Positions 41,388 to 51,274 are shown, counted from the first letter of the stretch. The stretch is 64,000 nt of DNA from Sphingomonadaceae bacterium (GCA_024236155.1 JACKLA010000001.1:558001-622000), one strand, 5' to 3'. Made by a program: numbers and translations. Notes: generated by a model not told the origin, from the sequence alone.

Positions 41388-44300
41388 TCAGGTCCGCCTT
41401 CGAGCCACATGGAGATGATCACGCTCGGGCTTGTCCGGGAAGCGCTCGAACTGCACGGCATAGCCCTCGCCAAGCCGTGACCGGACCTGCGCGGCCCATC
41501 GCTCGCCCTGTTCATCGGAGATGTTGTTTCCCCTGAAGTCCAGCGCGCGATCGTCATAGTGGGCCGATCCGGTCATGTGCTGGGTGCTGTCATTGCCGGA
41601 GGTGACCACGGGGGTCGGCAGACCAAGTGAACGGGCCTCTTCGGCAACCGCACCCATCGCCGGAACCAGGTCCCCATCCATATGGCCAAGCCGTGCACCA
41701 GGTTTAACCTTTATCCCGAGATTGCGCGCAAGGGCAGCGCCGTCGACCGGCCCGTCTGGCACGGCGAGCAGCGTCCCTCCTTCCAGCGGTGATGGCACAA
41801 GCCCTTCTACGCGGGGTGAAGTCGGCAATGCTGGCGTTTGCGGCATGCCCAGACCAGCATTGGTGCCGAGCGATCCATTGCCTGCGATCCCGGCGACGTC
41901 GCTGAGCTCGTTGATCCGGTGCGCGCGCAAGTCGCCCATCAGGTCGTCCATGATGTAGGTGATGGCCTGGTCGCGGCGCGTCAGATCGCGATAGTCGAGC
42001 CGCGGGTTGGAGAGATCGGGCAAGTGCCACTCGGGATGCTCGCGTTGGAGCGTTTCGTAGCGGTCCTGGATCAGGTTCGACATGTCGCTCGAGATCTGGA
42101 AGCCGTGGCTTTCGGCGTAGCTCGCCTCCGACATCATCCGGCTGCCGATCTCGCGATAGCGGGCAGCGGCCGCGCGGCGTTCCTCGGCCTCGGCGACGCG
42201 CCAGTCGTTGCCATCAGTGCTGGTGTGCGAACGGCTATGGTCGGTGTAGTCCGAGCTCTGGCTGTAGGTGCCGGACGACTGGATATCGCCACTCGAACCG
42301 CTGACGACCACCCGGTCGCTGGTCTCGTCTGACTTGTCGGTGCCACGCGTTGTCTGGTTGGTGGCTGAGCGCTCGGTGCCGGCCCGAGCGTCGTCGCCAA
42401 CCTCCTTGCGCCCGAAAATGGAACCTTGGAGCGTAGCGGAAGCACCACTTCCCGCTATGTCTTTGCCAGGCGTTCCCAGCGTTCCAGAGCCAGTAAGGCT
42501 GGCTGATGAGCCAAATGTGCGGCTCGCAAAGTCACCTGAGGTTCGAGAATTGCCCTCGCGGAGAATAAGATCGTTGTTCGTAACCTCGCGGGTCGAGCTG
42601 CCCTTCGCCCCTTCGACGACCACGTTGCCACCGACATTGTGGGTATCCGAGGCGCGCGACCCGCTTTCTCGCCGGGCGCCCGTGACGTCGCTGGTGGCGG
42701 TGACAGCGCTACCGAACTGTCCCTTCGAGCTGGTCCAGCTGCTCGAGGTGCCGTTTTCGATCTTGTCGGCCTCGCTCAAATACCATTGGCCTTGCGACCT
42801 GAGGTCGGTCGCATAGCCCCGCGTCATCGTCGGCTTGAACGGCAGCTGCGAGATCGCGGCGTTGGTGTCGATGACCGAATGGCCCGAGCCATATTCGTTG
42901 AACATGCGCCCGTCCGCCTCGCGGAAACCCGAATGTGCCGCGCCTGACAGGAGGTTCGGTGCTTGATTCCACTGCGAGGTCTGGCGGTTCTCGCTGTTGA
43001 GATTGCCGTAGCTGACATCGCCATAGGCGTAGTTGCCGGTGGTCCGCTCGAGTGCGGCCGCATCCGAACCCGCCTGGACCGGGGCCAGCATCGAGCCCAG
43101 GTTGTTCGCCACCGACATGGTCCCGCGCATCACCATCAGCGCCAGCATCGGCACCGACAGCATCAGGAACCCCGCCATCGTGGCGACGTCCTGGTTGACC
43201 GCATCGATCCCGGCCCAATTGGCGAGGTTCACGCTGCCGCCTGAGACCGCTGCGGTCTGGGAGGCGAGCCGGTCCATTATGAACGAGTGGATGAGGACGT
43301 AGATCGGTCCCCAGGCCGCAAGATAGAAGAAGCCCGAGAAGTAGCCCTTCAGCGTGGCGATCCCGGTGCGCGGGAACAGCAGTAACGGAAAGACGATCGG
43401 GAACAGGGCGTAGAACACCACGGTCAGGACCACGCCGAGCACCGGTATCCAGATCAGCCCCTGCTCGGCTGCGGTGGTCATGGCGTTGCGGGTCTGGGTG
43501 TCGGCGCGCTGCAGCGCGAAGGAATCGGCGTCGGCATTGCCGAAGTCGAGCTGGGCCGCCTCGAAGGCATCGACCATGCTCTTCTGCTTGAAGAACTGGT
43601 TGCGGGTCATTGCCGTCCCGGTCAGCAATTGCGAGACCACCGGCACGTCATTGGCGAGCTTTGTTCCTGCCGCGGCTTCGGTGAGCTTGGGATACATCGA
43701 ATGCGCGAACGGCAGCGCGTAGGCGTTGATCTGCGCGTCCCACTGGTTGTTGATCAGCGTCCAGGCCTCGGCGCAGGTCTTACCCTCGATGTCGACGGTG
43801 CCGGCGCCGGTGTCGGTCAGGTACTTCATGCCGCGGTTGGTCGCGGCGTTGACCCCGAGCTCGGCCCAGAGATCGGGCGCTTCGCTCAAGAGCTTGAGGC
43901 TCTTCGTGCCGAGGAGAATGTCATAGTAAGCGCACTGCTTAAGGTAGCCGTCGAGGTTGGCCTTGAACACCGGATCGCGGATCTCGAACCCGCGCGCCTT
44001 GTCCCACATCCGCGCGCCGTAAACGAAGCCGCCGGTCGAATAGTTGAGTCCGGCCGGCATGACGAAAACCGTCTCGGCCGTGCGGGTGAGATAATCGCTG
44101 ACCTGACTGGTGAACGAGGCCATCGCCGCAAGCCCGATCGGGACGTTGGCGACTGTCGCGGGCGCAAGGCCCGCGTTCATCCGGTCGGTCACCTTGACCG
44201 TGACGGTCGGGACCATCAGCACGGAGTAGATCAGCGTCGACTGGATGAACCAGCGAAACCAGGCCCGCCAGTCGAGGTCCATCGCGGTGATGAGGAGCGC

Positions 44301-44429
44301 GTAGATCAGCCCCATCACCATGACGACCCGGATCAGCGACTTGAACCCGCCCGAACCGGTCCAGGCGGCGATCGCGTTGAAGGTGTTGACGAGGTAGTCG
44401 CCGCCCCCGACCGTGAAGACCTCGAGCAT
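41388..44429 (-). CDS. traG: TraG mating-pair stabilisation protein with C-terminal M15-like peptidase domain
   Basis: 1013 residues. The N-terminal 480 are the TraG membrane domain: several transmembrane helices (VVMVMGLIYALLITAMDL, VVFYALFPIVFPLLLF) and periplasmic loops. A Ser/Thr/Gly-rich middle follows. Residues about 905-1013 look like an M15/LAS-type peptidase: VTSGNDSTQHMTG, SAHYDDRALDF with His957 and Asp964, and DHLHVA with His1005/His1007. F TraG aids pilus assembly and mating-pair stabilisation; the extra domain would be in the periplasm and could cut peptidoglycan cross-links. Last gene of the tra operon. Confidence 0.92.
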   Translation of the reverse strand: MLEVFTVGGGDYLVNTFNAIAAWTGSGGFKSLIRVVMVMGLIYALLITAMDLDWRAWFRWFIQSTLIYSVLMVPTVTVKVTDRMNAGLAPATVANVPIGLAAMASFTSQVSDYLTRTAETVFVMPAGLNYSTGGFVYGARMWDKARGFEIRDPVFKANLDGYLKQCAYYDILLGTKSLKLLSEAPDLWAELGVNAATNRGMKYLTDTGAGTVDIEGKTCAEAWTLINNQWDAQINAYALPFAHSMYPKLTEAAAGTKLANDVPVVSQLLTGTAMTRNQFFKQKSMVDAFEAAQLDFGNADADSFALQRADTQTRNAMTTAAEQGLIWIPVLGVVLTVVFYALFPIVFPLLLFPRTGIATLKGYFSGFFYLAAWGPIYVLIHSFIMDRLASQTAAVSGGSVNLANWAGIDAVNQDVATMAGFLMLSVPMLALMVMRGTMSVANNLGSMLAPVQAGSDAAALERTTGNYAYGDVSYGNLNSENRQTSQWNQAPNLLSGAAHSGFREADGRMFNEYGSGHSVIDTNAAISQLPFKPTMTRGYATDLRSQGQWYLSEADKIENGTSSSWTSSKGQFGSAVTATSDVTGARRESGSRASDTHNVGGNVVVEGAKGSSTREVTNNDLILREGNSRTSGDFASRTFGSSASLTGSGTLGTPGKDIAGSGASATLQGSIFGRKEVGDDARAGTERSATNQTTRGTDKSDETSDRVVVSGSSGDIQSSGTYSQSSDYTDHSRSHTSTDGNDWRVAEAEERRAAAARYREIGSRMMSEASYAESHGFQISSDMSNLIQDRYETLQREHPEWHLPDLSNPRLDYRDLTRRDQAITYIMDDLMGDLRAHRINELSDVAGIAGNGSLGTNAGLGMPQTPALPTSPRVEGLVPSPLEGGTLLAVPDGPVDGAALARNLGIKVKPGARLGHMDGDLVPAMGAVAEEARSLGLPTPVVTSGNDSTQHMTGSAHYDDRALDFRGNNISDEQGERWAAQVRSRLGEGYAVQFERFPDKPERDHLHVARRRT

Positions 44430-44445
44430 GGCCGCCCCTCGCCTT

Positions 44446-45900
44446 CTACTGGACCTGGCTGCCGAGTGTGCGCGAGAAGCGCAGTGCGGCCGACATCTGA
44501 GGGCTAAGCTGGGTGCGCAGGGTCTTTTCGAGCATCTGCGTGCGCTGGATCAGCGCGAAGGTCTGGTCGAAACGCTGCGAGGTGCGCGCGGCGATCCCGA
44601 GGAAATTGCGCCGGGTCTCGTAAAGCCCCTCGCGCCATTCGCGCAAACTATCCGCATCGGCCCCGTTGAAGTCCGAACGCGCGTTCACCGCCATGTCGAT
44701 GAACCGCATTGTCATGGTGGTGACGAGGTCGACCGCTACGATTTCGGAAAGGTCGTTGATCTCCTGGGCAGAGATGCCGAATTCGGCCGCCGCGCTGACC
44801 GTGATGATCTTGTAGACCGGCACGCTCGCCATGCCGAGCAGCTGGATCTCGGCTGGGGTTAGCGATGCACCGGGATCGCGGACCTTCAGCGCCATGCTCT
44901 CGATCAGCGTGCGCACCCGCGCCTTGATCGCCGCATTGGGCCCGATCACCATGTCGATCTCGCTTGGCGCCATGCACTTGGTGCTGTCGCCGCCGCAGCT
45001 CCAGTACTTGTGCGGGGTCGCTGAAGTACCGTCGAGCATGGCGCTGATCAGCGCCGGGTCGGCGGGGCCGATGAACTGTACGCGCGGCTTGCCGCCGGAC
45101 CCTTGCGGATCATAGATCACCGTGCCGACCAGCGTCATCAGGAACTCGCGGAACTGGGTATCGAACCCGCCGTATTTCTTGCCCAATGCCTCCCAGGTGT
45201 AATTGTTGGGCATCCCGGCCTGTTCCTTCATGTCGGGATCGGAATTGGCGCTCTTCAAGGCCTCGCGCTGCCCGCCATTGTTGCATTGCTGGCGCGCGCG
45301 GGCCCAGTCGGAGACTGCGCCCTGGCTGTTGGCAATCGCCTCGCAGATCACAGAACTCGCCGTATCGCTCTTGGGCCAGAGGCCGCCGACCAGCGCCTGC
45401 GCGGTCTCGCAGGACGAGATGTTCATCTGGTTCATCTGCTGCACCTTCTGGGCGAGCTCATCCATGACCTTGCCGATCTCGGGCGAGATCGTGTCGATCG
45501 CGAGCTTGAAGGCAAAGCCGAGCGCGTTGTTGGCGGTGGCTTTGAGCATCGCGACGAGTTCGGCGGTGTTGATGAACGAGAACGAGCCCGCGAAGAGGTC
45601 GATGCCGCCGCACCCGGCGCGCGCGTGGGGCAACTGCAGGTTGAAGGGCTGGATGTTCTTTTGCGGGAAGCGCGACCAGACCGACCCCATCGAATAGTAG
45701 CCCGCCGACTGCCCCTGGTAGGCGCTGGGGCCGGTGACATTGGCCTGGACCCCCATGTCGGACATGAAGCTCTGCATCTCTCCTTCGACCCCGGCGGATG
45801 CGGGACTGGGCGAGGCAAGGAGAACCGCAGCGCCGAGGACGGCGCCAAGCGCGCGGCGCGAGGCCCCATGAAGCCGTGCGGCGAGTTTGCGGGCGCGCAT
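44446..45900 (-). CDS. traH: TraH, F-type pilus assembly protein
   Basis: 484 residues from the ATG at 45900, which overlaps the traF stop. Signal peptide to about residue 36 (LGAVLGAAVLLASPSPASA). Conserved start of the mature chain (GVEGEMQSFMSDMGVQANVT), AGCGGIDLFAGSFSFINTAE, a central coiled coil and conserved cysteines (NISSCETAQALVGG). A periplasmic/outer-membrane-associated protein needed for pilus extension together with TraF, TraU and TraW. Confidence 0.94.
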   Translation of the reverse strand: MRARKLAARLHGASRRALGAVLGAAVLLASPSPASAGVEGEMQSFMSDMGVQANVTGPSAYQGQSAGYYSMGSVWSRFPQKNIQPFNLQLPHARAGCGGIDLFAGSFSFINTAELVAMLKATANNALGFAFKLAIDTISPEIGKVMDELAQKVQQMNQMNISSCETAQALVGGLWPKSDTASSVICEAIANSQGAVSDWARARQQCNNGGQREALKSANSDPDMKEQAGMPNNYTWEALGKKYGGFDTQFREFLMTLVGTVIYDPQGSGGKPRVQFIGPADPALISAMLDGTSATPHKYWSCGGDSTKCMAPSEIDMVIGPNAAIKARVRTLIESMALKVRDPGASLTPAEIQLLGMASVPVYKIITVSAAAEFGISAQEINDLSEIVAVDLVTTMTMRFIDMAVNARSDFNGADADSLREWREGLYETRRNFLGIAARTSQRFDQTFALIQRTQMLEKTLRTQLSPQMSAALRFSRTLGSQVQ

Positions 45901-46712
45901 CAGTAGTCGCTCCCCACCTTGACCTGCGTCAGCTGGAACACGCGGTCCATGATCTCGTCCTGACTGAGGATTCCGTAGCCGATCGGCATCGGCTGCTTGG
46001 TGACGGAATCGAACAGGACCAGCGCGGGCACCTGGCGGTCGGTGCCGAGGCCGAGCTTCTCGTATTGGCCGGAGTCGACCATGTAGCCGGGGAAGCTCGC
46101 CGAGGGGCCGCCATCCATCGACACCGCGAGCACCGCGAGGCCGTACTTGTCGCTGACCGACTTCAGAATCGGCGAGAAGATGTCGCAGGCGCCGCAACTC
46201 GAGGCGAAGAAGTAGAACACCCCGTAGCGCTGCGAGAGAGTGGCCATCACCCGGTCACGGTCGGACTTGCGCTCGTCGATCCAGGCGCGCTTGCCGAGCG
46301 TCGAGACCGGGCGCTGCAGCGTGTAGTCGAGCCCGGGGTCCTGCCACAGGGCGCGCTGCCAGACGTCGGCGAACATCGAGGAGCGGTCGAGCTGCTCGCG
46401 CTGGAAGCGGACATAGGCGGTGACGTTCTCCGGGCTCGGCTCGAGGATCGCACGCGCTTTCAGTTCTTCGAGCTGGGTGCCGATCGCGGCCAAGCGCTCG
46501 CGCGCCGGTGGCGGCGCGGCGGCGCTCTTGCGCGGCTCCTCCTTCGGCTTCTCGCAGTAGAACCAGGTGCCGAGCTTGCGCTCCTTGCAGTAGAGCGCGT
46601 CCTCGCTCTGGCGGACTTCTACCCCATCGCCGTCAGCGGCGAGCAGCGGCGCGGTGCCGGCGAGCGTCAGGCTGACGGTGACAAGCACGGCGATGGATTG
46701 GCGGTGAATCAT
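45900..46712 (-). CDS. traF: TraF, F-type pilus assembly protein with thioredoxin fold
   Basis: 270 residues from the ATG at 46712. Signal peptide (SIAVLVTVSLTLAGTAPLLA), conserved YCKERKLGTWFYCEKP, then a thioredoxin-like domain with an intact CGAC at 173-176 (FFASSCGACDIFSP). F TraF itself lacks the CxxC, so this one may still be a redox-active chaperone for the many cysteine-rich Tra proteins. It overlaps traH and the upstream HTH-like gene. Confidence 0.93.
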   Translation of the reverse strand: MIHRQSIAVLVTVSLTLAGTAPLLAADGDGVEVRQSEDALYCKERKLGTWFYCEKPKEEPRKSAAAPPPARERLAAIGTQLEELKARAILEPSPENVTAYVRFQREQLDRSSMFADVWQRALWQDPGLDYTLQRPVSTLGKRAWIDERKSDRDRVMATLSQRYGVFYFFASSCGACDIFSPILKSVSDKYGLAVLAVSMDGGPSASFPGYMVDSGQYEKLGLGTDRQVPALVLFDSVTKQPMPIGYGILSQDEIMDRVFQLTQVKVGSDY

Positions 46713-47119
46713 GATCCGCTCCTCTCGAATTCCTTGATCAGGGACATGAAGACGCCGAGGTCGAGCAGCCGGCGGCCACCATCGAGCAGGCGTACAAGCG
46801 CGCAGTAGAAGCCGGACAGTGCTTCGCTTCCGGCATCGGCGATCGTGTAGGTTCCGGCCTCGAGCCGCGCCCATCCGCGCCGCACGAGGGCATCGAGCTG
46901 CGCGCTAAGGCTGCGCGCGCGTACCGGATGGTCGAACCAGGTCGAGATCTCGGCGGCGATCCCGCGTGCGGTAAGCGGGCCTTTGCGGGCCAGCGCCATG
47001 CCGACGCAGAACTCGAGCACGGACAGGTCGGGCGCCGCGTCGTAGGCACCGAACGCGACCACGCGCGCGCCGCCTTCGGGCACGGGATTGCGTCCGGGAT
47101 CAGGGCTTGTGCGCGGCAT
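46709..47119 (-). CDS. Winged-helix-like protein inside the tra operon
   Basis: 136 residues from the ATG at 47119, overlapping the traN end by 20 bases and the traF start by 4. Core: LEFCVGMALARKGPLTARGI, RARSLSAQLDALVRRGWARL, EAGTYTIADAG, the layout of a PadR/MarR-like winged helix, followed by a helical tail. It may be a regulator embedded in the operon. Not a standard F-type gene. Confidence 0.7.
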   Translation of the reverse strand: MPRTSPDPGRNPVPEGGARVVAFGAYDAAPDLSVLEFCVGMALARKGPLTARGIAAEISTWFDHPVRARSLSAQLDALVRRGWARLEAGTYTIADAGSEALSGFYCALVRLLDGGRRLLDLGVFMSLIKEFERSGS

Positions 47120-49214
47120 AGTAGGCCTCGATCTTTGCCTGGATTTCGACGAGGGCGGCGGCTTCGTCGGGGAGCTTCGCCGCATCGACGAACTCGGAGT
47201 AGATTTCGGTGAAGTCCATCGCCGAGAGGTCGAGCTGCTGAAACTCGAAGATGGTGAACCCGTCGCAGACCGGCTTCTTGGGCGTGCCCCAGGTCTTCCC
47301 GATCTGCGGGCGGCCCTGCTCCTGCAAGATCCGGCCGATCTTCGACTGAAAGCAGCAATAGACGTCGCGCTTGGAAAGGCAGATGCCGAGGAAGCTCGAC
47401 GAGCAGTAGGTACCGATCTTGTGGCAGAGCCCGGCATCGTCCTTCTGGTCGAGCAGAACCTCCGATGGGCTGCACAGCAGCGGAACGAGGAGCGGCACGC
47501 CCTTGCCCGAACAGCAATTGGCGAGCCCGAAGACCTTGTGTGCGCAGCTCTCGGCGGTGCCCTTGAACAGGGTCAGCGTGCTTTCGTCGAACTCGGCATT
47601 TGCCTGGCCGAGGGCATTGAGCGCAACGACCGCATCCTTGAACTCGTCGGAGGCCTCGCGTTCGATCGGCTCGCAGTCGCCATTGACGCAGTAAACGTCG
47701 CCGCCGCAGATGTACTGCGCTGGCTGCGTCGCCGAACCCGGGATCGGGCACTTGTAGACGCGCTCGGCCACCTTGCACGAACCATCGCCGCTCGGCGGAT
47801 CGTCGAGGCAGGTCTCGTGGTCGAAGGTGCAGCTCGGCGTCGCATCGAGCTTGCCGCAGTCGTTTCCGCCGCCGACCACGGTCTGGCACTGGTAAGTTTT
47901 CGTCGTCTCCCAGCACGGCCGGGTCACCGGAACGCCGTCGACCAGGCGGGTCTCATTGGGCGCAGTGCAGGTTTCAGAAGCCAGCGTGCAGGTGCCGAGA
48001 TCGACCGAGCAGGCGTTGTCGGTCCAGACCTGCGTGAACCATTTCGAGACCGAGCTCTCGGGGACGATCCCGGCGACATTGGCGCTGCACGAATAGACCT
48101 CTTCGGGCGCAGCGGGCTCGAGGCAATAGAGATAGCCCCCGCCCCCGAACGGATCGCCGATGAAATCCCAGGTCTTGCAGAGCTGGCGATCCGCCAGCCC
48201 TGCGGCAGCAGCAGTGGTCCGCGTGCAGGTCGGCTCCATGGGAAGCGTCCCGCACTGCTGGAGGCCGGTGACGTACTGGACCGGAAAACCGGTGACGGGA
48301 TCGAAGGTCAGTGCGTCGGTGATCCCTTCGGTGTTGCAGCGATAGACATTGCTCACGACCTGGAAGGCATCCGCCGGCGGCGGCTTGGCGACCGTGCCCA
48401 TCAAGTAGACGTTGGGATCGGTGACCGCCGCGTCGCAGTCGTAGTAGTCGACCGTGAGGTTGTATTCGGGAACGGGGAAAGTGCCGGTCTTGCGGCAGAG
48501 GGTATTGCCCTCGAGTGCTGTGCAGCCCGGAAACCCCGGAGCCGTCACGCAGAGGTACTGGTAAAGCGTCTCGTTCCAGGCGGCGACGGTAAGGCTGCGG
48601 GTGCAGGTCTTGGGCTGTTCGACCACGCTCGAGCCGACGTTGCAGGTCCACTCGGCGGTGTTGGTGGTCCCCGGACTTGGCGGCAGCGGCACGCAGTTCC
48701 CGGTCGAGCCATCCGCGCTCATGCCAGACAAGTAGGCGTTGGGATCGTCGGTGACCGTATTCGCGCGCGAAAGGTCGGCGCGCGTCACATCGACGGTCGG
48801 GCGCGTGGTCGAGTTGGCGGTGCGGTAGGCATCGCTGTTTACGCCCGCCGCCGCCCCGTCGGCGTACATGTTGCCGGGATTGTCGTAGTACTGGGTGAGC
48901 CCGGGATAGTTCGCCTGATAGCCGGGGATTTGTCCGGCGGCCCCCGGCGCATCGGTGATCCCCTGGTTGGCCCCGCGCACGCTCGATCCCAGGCTGCGCG
49001 CCTCGGCCTTGGCCTCGTCCACCGTCATGGTGGCCGGCGCGGAAGGAGGCGGCGGGGCGGGTGCTGGCACGCCGGGCTCGATTGCAGGCGGGAGAGGCGG
49101 CTGCGGCTCGATGAGGTCATCGGGCGGCGGGATGTAGACCTGCGCCGCCGCGCCGGTCGCGGCGATCAACCCCAGGGCGGCAAGCGCCAGAGCTGCAAAG
49201 CGCCGCCCACCCAT
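47100..49214 (-). CDS. traN: TraN mating-pair stabilisation protein
   Basis: 704 residues from the ATG at 49214. Signal peptide (FAALALAALGLIAATGAAA), a proline-rich linker, then a very cysteine-rich body (more than 40 Cys), typical of TraN, the outer-membrane adhesin that helps choose recipients. The C-terminal part has the conserved SCAHKVFGLANCCSGKG and YCSSSFLGICLSKRDVYCCF. Variation in its middle loops would set host preference. Confidence 0.93.
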   Translation of the reverse strand: MGGRRFAALALAALGLIAATGAAAQVYIPPPDDLIEPQPPLPPAIEPGVPAPAPPPPSAPATMTVDEAKAEARSLGSSVRGANQGITDAPGAAGQIPGYQANYPGLTQYYDNPGNMYADGAAAGVNSDAYRTANSTTRPTVDVTRADLSRANTVTDDPNAYLSGMSADGSTGNCVPLPPSPGTTNTAEWTCNVGSSVVEQPKTCTRSLTVAAWNETLYQYLCVTAPGFPGCTALEGNTLCRKTGTFPVPEYNLTVDYYDCDAAVTDPNVYLMGTVAKPPPADAFQVVSNVYRCNTEGITDALTFDPVTGFPVQYVTGLQQCGTLPMEPTCTRTTAAAAGLADRQLCKTWDFIGDPFGGGGYLYCLEPAAPEEVYSCSANVAGIVPESSVSKWFTQVWTDNACSVDLGTCTLASETCTAPNETRLVDGVPVTRPCWETTKTYQCQTVVGGGNDCGKLDATPSCTFDHETCLDDPPSGDGSCKVAERVYKCPIPGSATQPAQYICGGDVYCVNGDCEPIEREASDEFKDAVVALNALGQANAEFDESTLTLFKGTAESCAHKVFGLANCCSGKGVPLLVPLLCSPSEVLLDQKDDAGLCHKIGTYCSSSFLGICLSKRDVYCCFQSKIGRILQEQGRPQIGKTWGTPKKPVCDGFTIFEFQQLDLSAMDFTEIYSEFVDAAKLPDEAAALVEIQAKIEAYYAAHKP

Positions 49215-49215
49215 C

Positions 49216-49980
49216 TCAATTTGCCTTCGCCAGCTGGGCGAGCGCGACGCGCGCAATCCCGGCGCCCGGACCCTTGCCGCCGGCAAAGCTCTCGAGCGCG
49301 TATTCGACGGTGACATTGCCGCTGAGCCGGTCATGGTCGGGCGTGGCGCTGGTGCAGTCGAGTCCGTCGCAGAGCTCGTATTCGCGGCTTGCGGCGACAA
49401 AGGTTGGTGCAGCTTCGACCTTGAAGGCACGAAACAGGCGCGGGTCGATCGCGATGTGGGCTTCCTGGCCTTCGTTCGTCACCACCCGCTTTAGCCCCTC
49501 GGCAAAGGCCTTGGTGCTGCCGCCGGGAAAGCCGCGAAACACGACCACGCCGCCCGCTTTTGTGGTGTCGGCAATCAGCCGGGTGAGCGAGGCTTGCGGC
49601 ATCGACAGGCTGGCAAAGACCATGAACATCGGCCCCTCGCTCATCGGCGCGCGGGTATTGGCCGCGGCCCCGGCGAGGAGTTCGTCGAAGTCGACCGCCC
49701 CGTCCGGGCCCTTGGGGAGCGAGGCAGGATCGATCGCGGCGACTGCCGCTAGACCCTTCTCACGCAGCTCCTCGGCTTCGCCGTGATGGGCTTCACCCTT
49801 GCCGGCAACCGCATCGACCAGCGTTTGGGCATCGGCCGTGGCTTCCGCCCCCCTCGCCTTCACGGCCTTGAGGTCGAGGCCGTCGATGGTCTGGGCAAGC
49901 GCGGCCGAGACCGCGGCGAGCGCGACGAAGCCGGCAATTCCTGCGAGGTGTGGCTTCAGCCTGGTGCGCATGGAAGTCAT
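49216..49980 (-). CDS. trbC: TrbC, F-type pilin assembly protein
   Basis: 254 residues from the ATG at 49980. Signal peptide (GIAGFVALAAVSAALAQ), conserved MFMVFASLSMPQASLTRLIA and VVVFRGFPGG, then AHIAIDPRLFRAFKVEAAPT. Periplasmic thioredoxin-like fold partner of TraW. It stops one base before the traN start and follows traU by 8 bases. Confidence 0.93.
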   Translation of the reverse strand: MTSMRTRLKPHLAGIAGFVALAAVSAALAQTIDGLDLKAVKARGAEATADAQTLVDAVAGKGEAHHGEAEELREKGLAAVAAIDPASLPKGPDGAVDFDELLAGAAANTRAPMSEGPMFMVFASLSMPQASLTRLIADTTKAGGVVVFRGFPGGSTKAFAEGLKRVVTNEGQEAHIAIDPRLFRAFKVEAAPTFVAASREYELCDGLDCTSATPDHDRLSGNVTVEYALESFAGGKGPGAGIARVALAQLAKAN

Positions 49981-49988
49981 CGGCGTCC

Positions 49989-51011
49989 TCACAGCATGCA
50001 GCAATTGCGCTTGCGCCAGACGAGGTAGCCAAAGTCCTCGCCCTTGACGGGGTAGCCCTTGCCGGTCTGGGGGATGATGGTGGTCGCGCCGACCGGCGCG
50101 CAGGCGTAGCGGCCCCTCACGGTCGAGATCGGGTTGGTCATCTGCAGCCGGTATTGCTGCTTGCGCATCACCGGCATCAGGTACTTGTGGCACAGCGCCT
50201 TCGAACCCATCGTCCCCCACGCAAGCGCTTCGCGGTGCATCTTGTAGAGCATGCGCTCGGCGACGAGCCGCGAGGCCTGGATCGGGGTGACGTGCGCCGC
50301 GACATGGCCGTTAAGGGGATACATCCCGCCATTGCAGCCCGCGCACCAGAACATCTGGTCGATCGGCAGCTTGGCGGTCGCCGCCACGCAGTCGGCGGCG
50401 CAGGCGGCGGTTGCGATCGGGTTGGAAAACAGCGCGACCTCGGGGTTGATGATCGAGGTGAGCGCCGAATCCTGCCAGAGCGGGTCGATCTCGGTGACAT
50501 AGGCGACGTCGAAGGTAGTCTGCTCGAAGCAGAGGAAATCGGTCAGGATCTCCATCCAGTAGAGCAGAGGGTAGACGTAGTAGTGCGACTGCCACTGCGA
50601 GCTATTCTGCGCCTTGCCGCCGATCTGGCTGCGCCCCTGGACGTGGCCGTTGCCGATGGCGAAGCCGGGATTGAGGCGAATCCCGCCAAGGTTGGGAAAG
50701 CACCAGGCCTTGTTCGTGACATCGACGAGCCGCACTGGCTCCCAGAAGCCGACCGAAATGCCGATGCGCGGGATCGGCGAGCCGCAGGCGCACAAGGGGA
50801 ACGAGGGGTTCTTGGGATCGGGGCGCGAGCCTTTCCAGATCGAGAGCCCGCCGATCGACAGTGGGAACAGACACGACCAGCACACGTCAGTGATCGGGTT
50901 GATGAACTTGCCGTGGCAGGTGGCCGTATCAGCGCGCGCGGGCGTGGTGCCGGCAAAAGCGAGTGCGAGCGCTGCCAGCATCGCGGCGAGTTTCCTTGCG
51001 GCGCCCCTCAT
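49989..51011 (-). CDS. traU: TraU, F-type transfer protein
   Basis: 340 residues. Signal peptide, then the cysteine-rich TraU core: CHGKFINPITDVCWSCLFPL, CACGSPIPRIGISVGFWEP, ATAACAADCVAATAKLP and a C-terminal WRKRNCCML. TraU is periplasmic and needed mainly for DNA transfer. Starts within the stop of the preceding small membrane gene. Confidence 0.95.
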   Translation of the reverse strand: MRGAARKLAAMLAALALAFAGTTPARADTATCHGKFINPITDVCWSCLFPLSIGGLSIWKGSRPDPKNPSFPLCACGSPIPRIGISVGFWEPVRLVDVTNKAWCFPNLGGIRLNPGFAIGNGHVQGRSQIGGKAQNSSQWQSHYYVYPLLYWMEILTDFLCFEQTTFDVAYVTEIDPLWQDSALTSIINPEVALFSNPIATAACAADCVAATAKLPIDQMFWCAGCNGGMYPLNGHVAAHVTPIQASRLVAERMLYKMHREALAWGTMGSKALCHKYLMPVMRKQQYRLQMTNPISTVRGRYACAPVGATTIIPQTGKGYPVKGEDFGYLVWRKRNCCML

Positions 51012-51274
51012 GGCTGTGCTCCTTGCGCGCAGGCCTCATCCGCCTTCAGTTTGGCGCGGAAGTAGGAGGCGCCGTGGAGCGGGGCGGCGAGCGTCAGGAT
51101 CAGCGCGGGACCTGCACCCCAAGGGCCGAACAGTGCTTTCAGGAGCGGGAGCAGCAGGACAGTGAGCGCCAGCATCCAGCACAAGGTCATCCACCAGCGC
51201 CGCATATGGCGCAGGCGCGCCGTCTCGGGCGCGGCCATCGGGGTCTTGAGGAACGCAATCAGCGGGTGGGTCAT
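51008..51274 (-). CDS. Small inner-membrane protein between traW and traU
   Basis: 88 residues from the ATG at 51274, overlapping traW and traU by 4 bases each. Two membrane helices (WWMTLCWMLALTVLLLPLL, GAGPALILTLAAPLHGA). Unknown; conserved place in sphingomonad-type tra operons is likely but unchecked. Confidence 0.7.
   Translation of the reverse strand: MTHPLIAFLKTPMAAPETARLRHMRRWWMTLCWMLALTVLLLPLLKALFGPWGAGPALILTLAAPLHGASYFRAKLKADEACAQGAQP

Noticed and set aside
47088..49313. 741-codon plus-strand frame opposite traN
   Set aside because: Mirror of a GC-rich coding strand; Arg/Gly-rich without domains.
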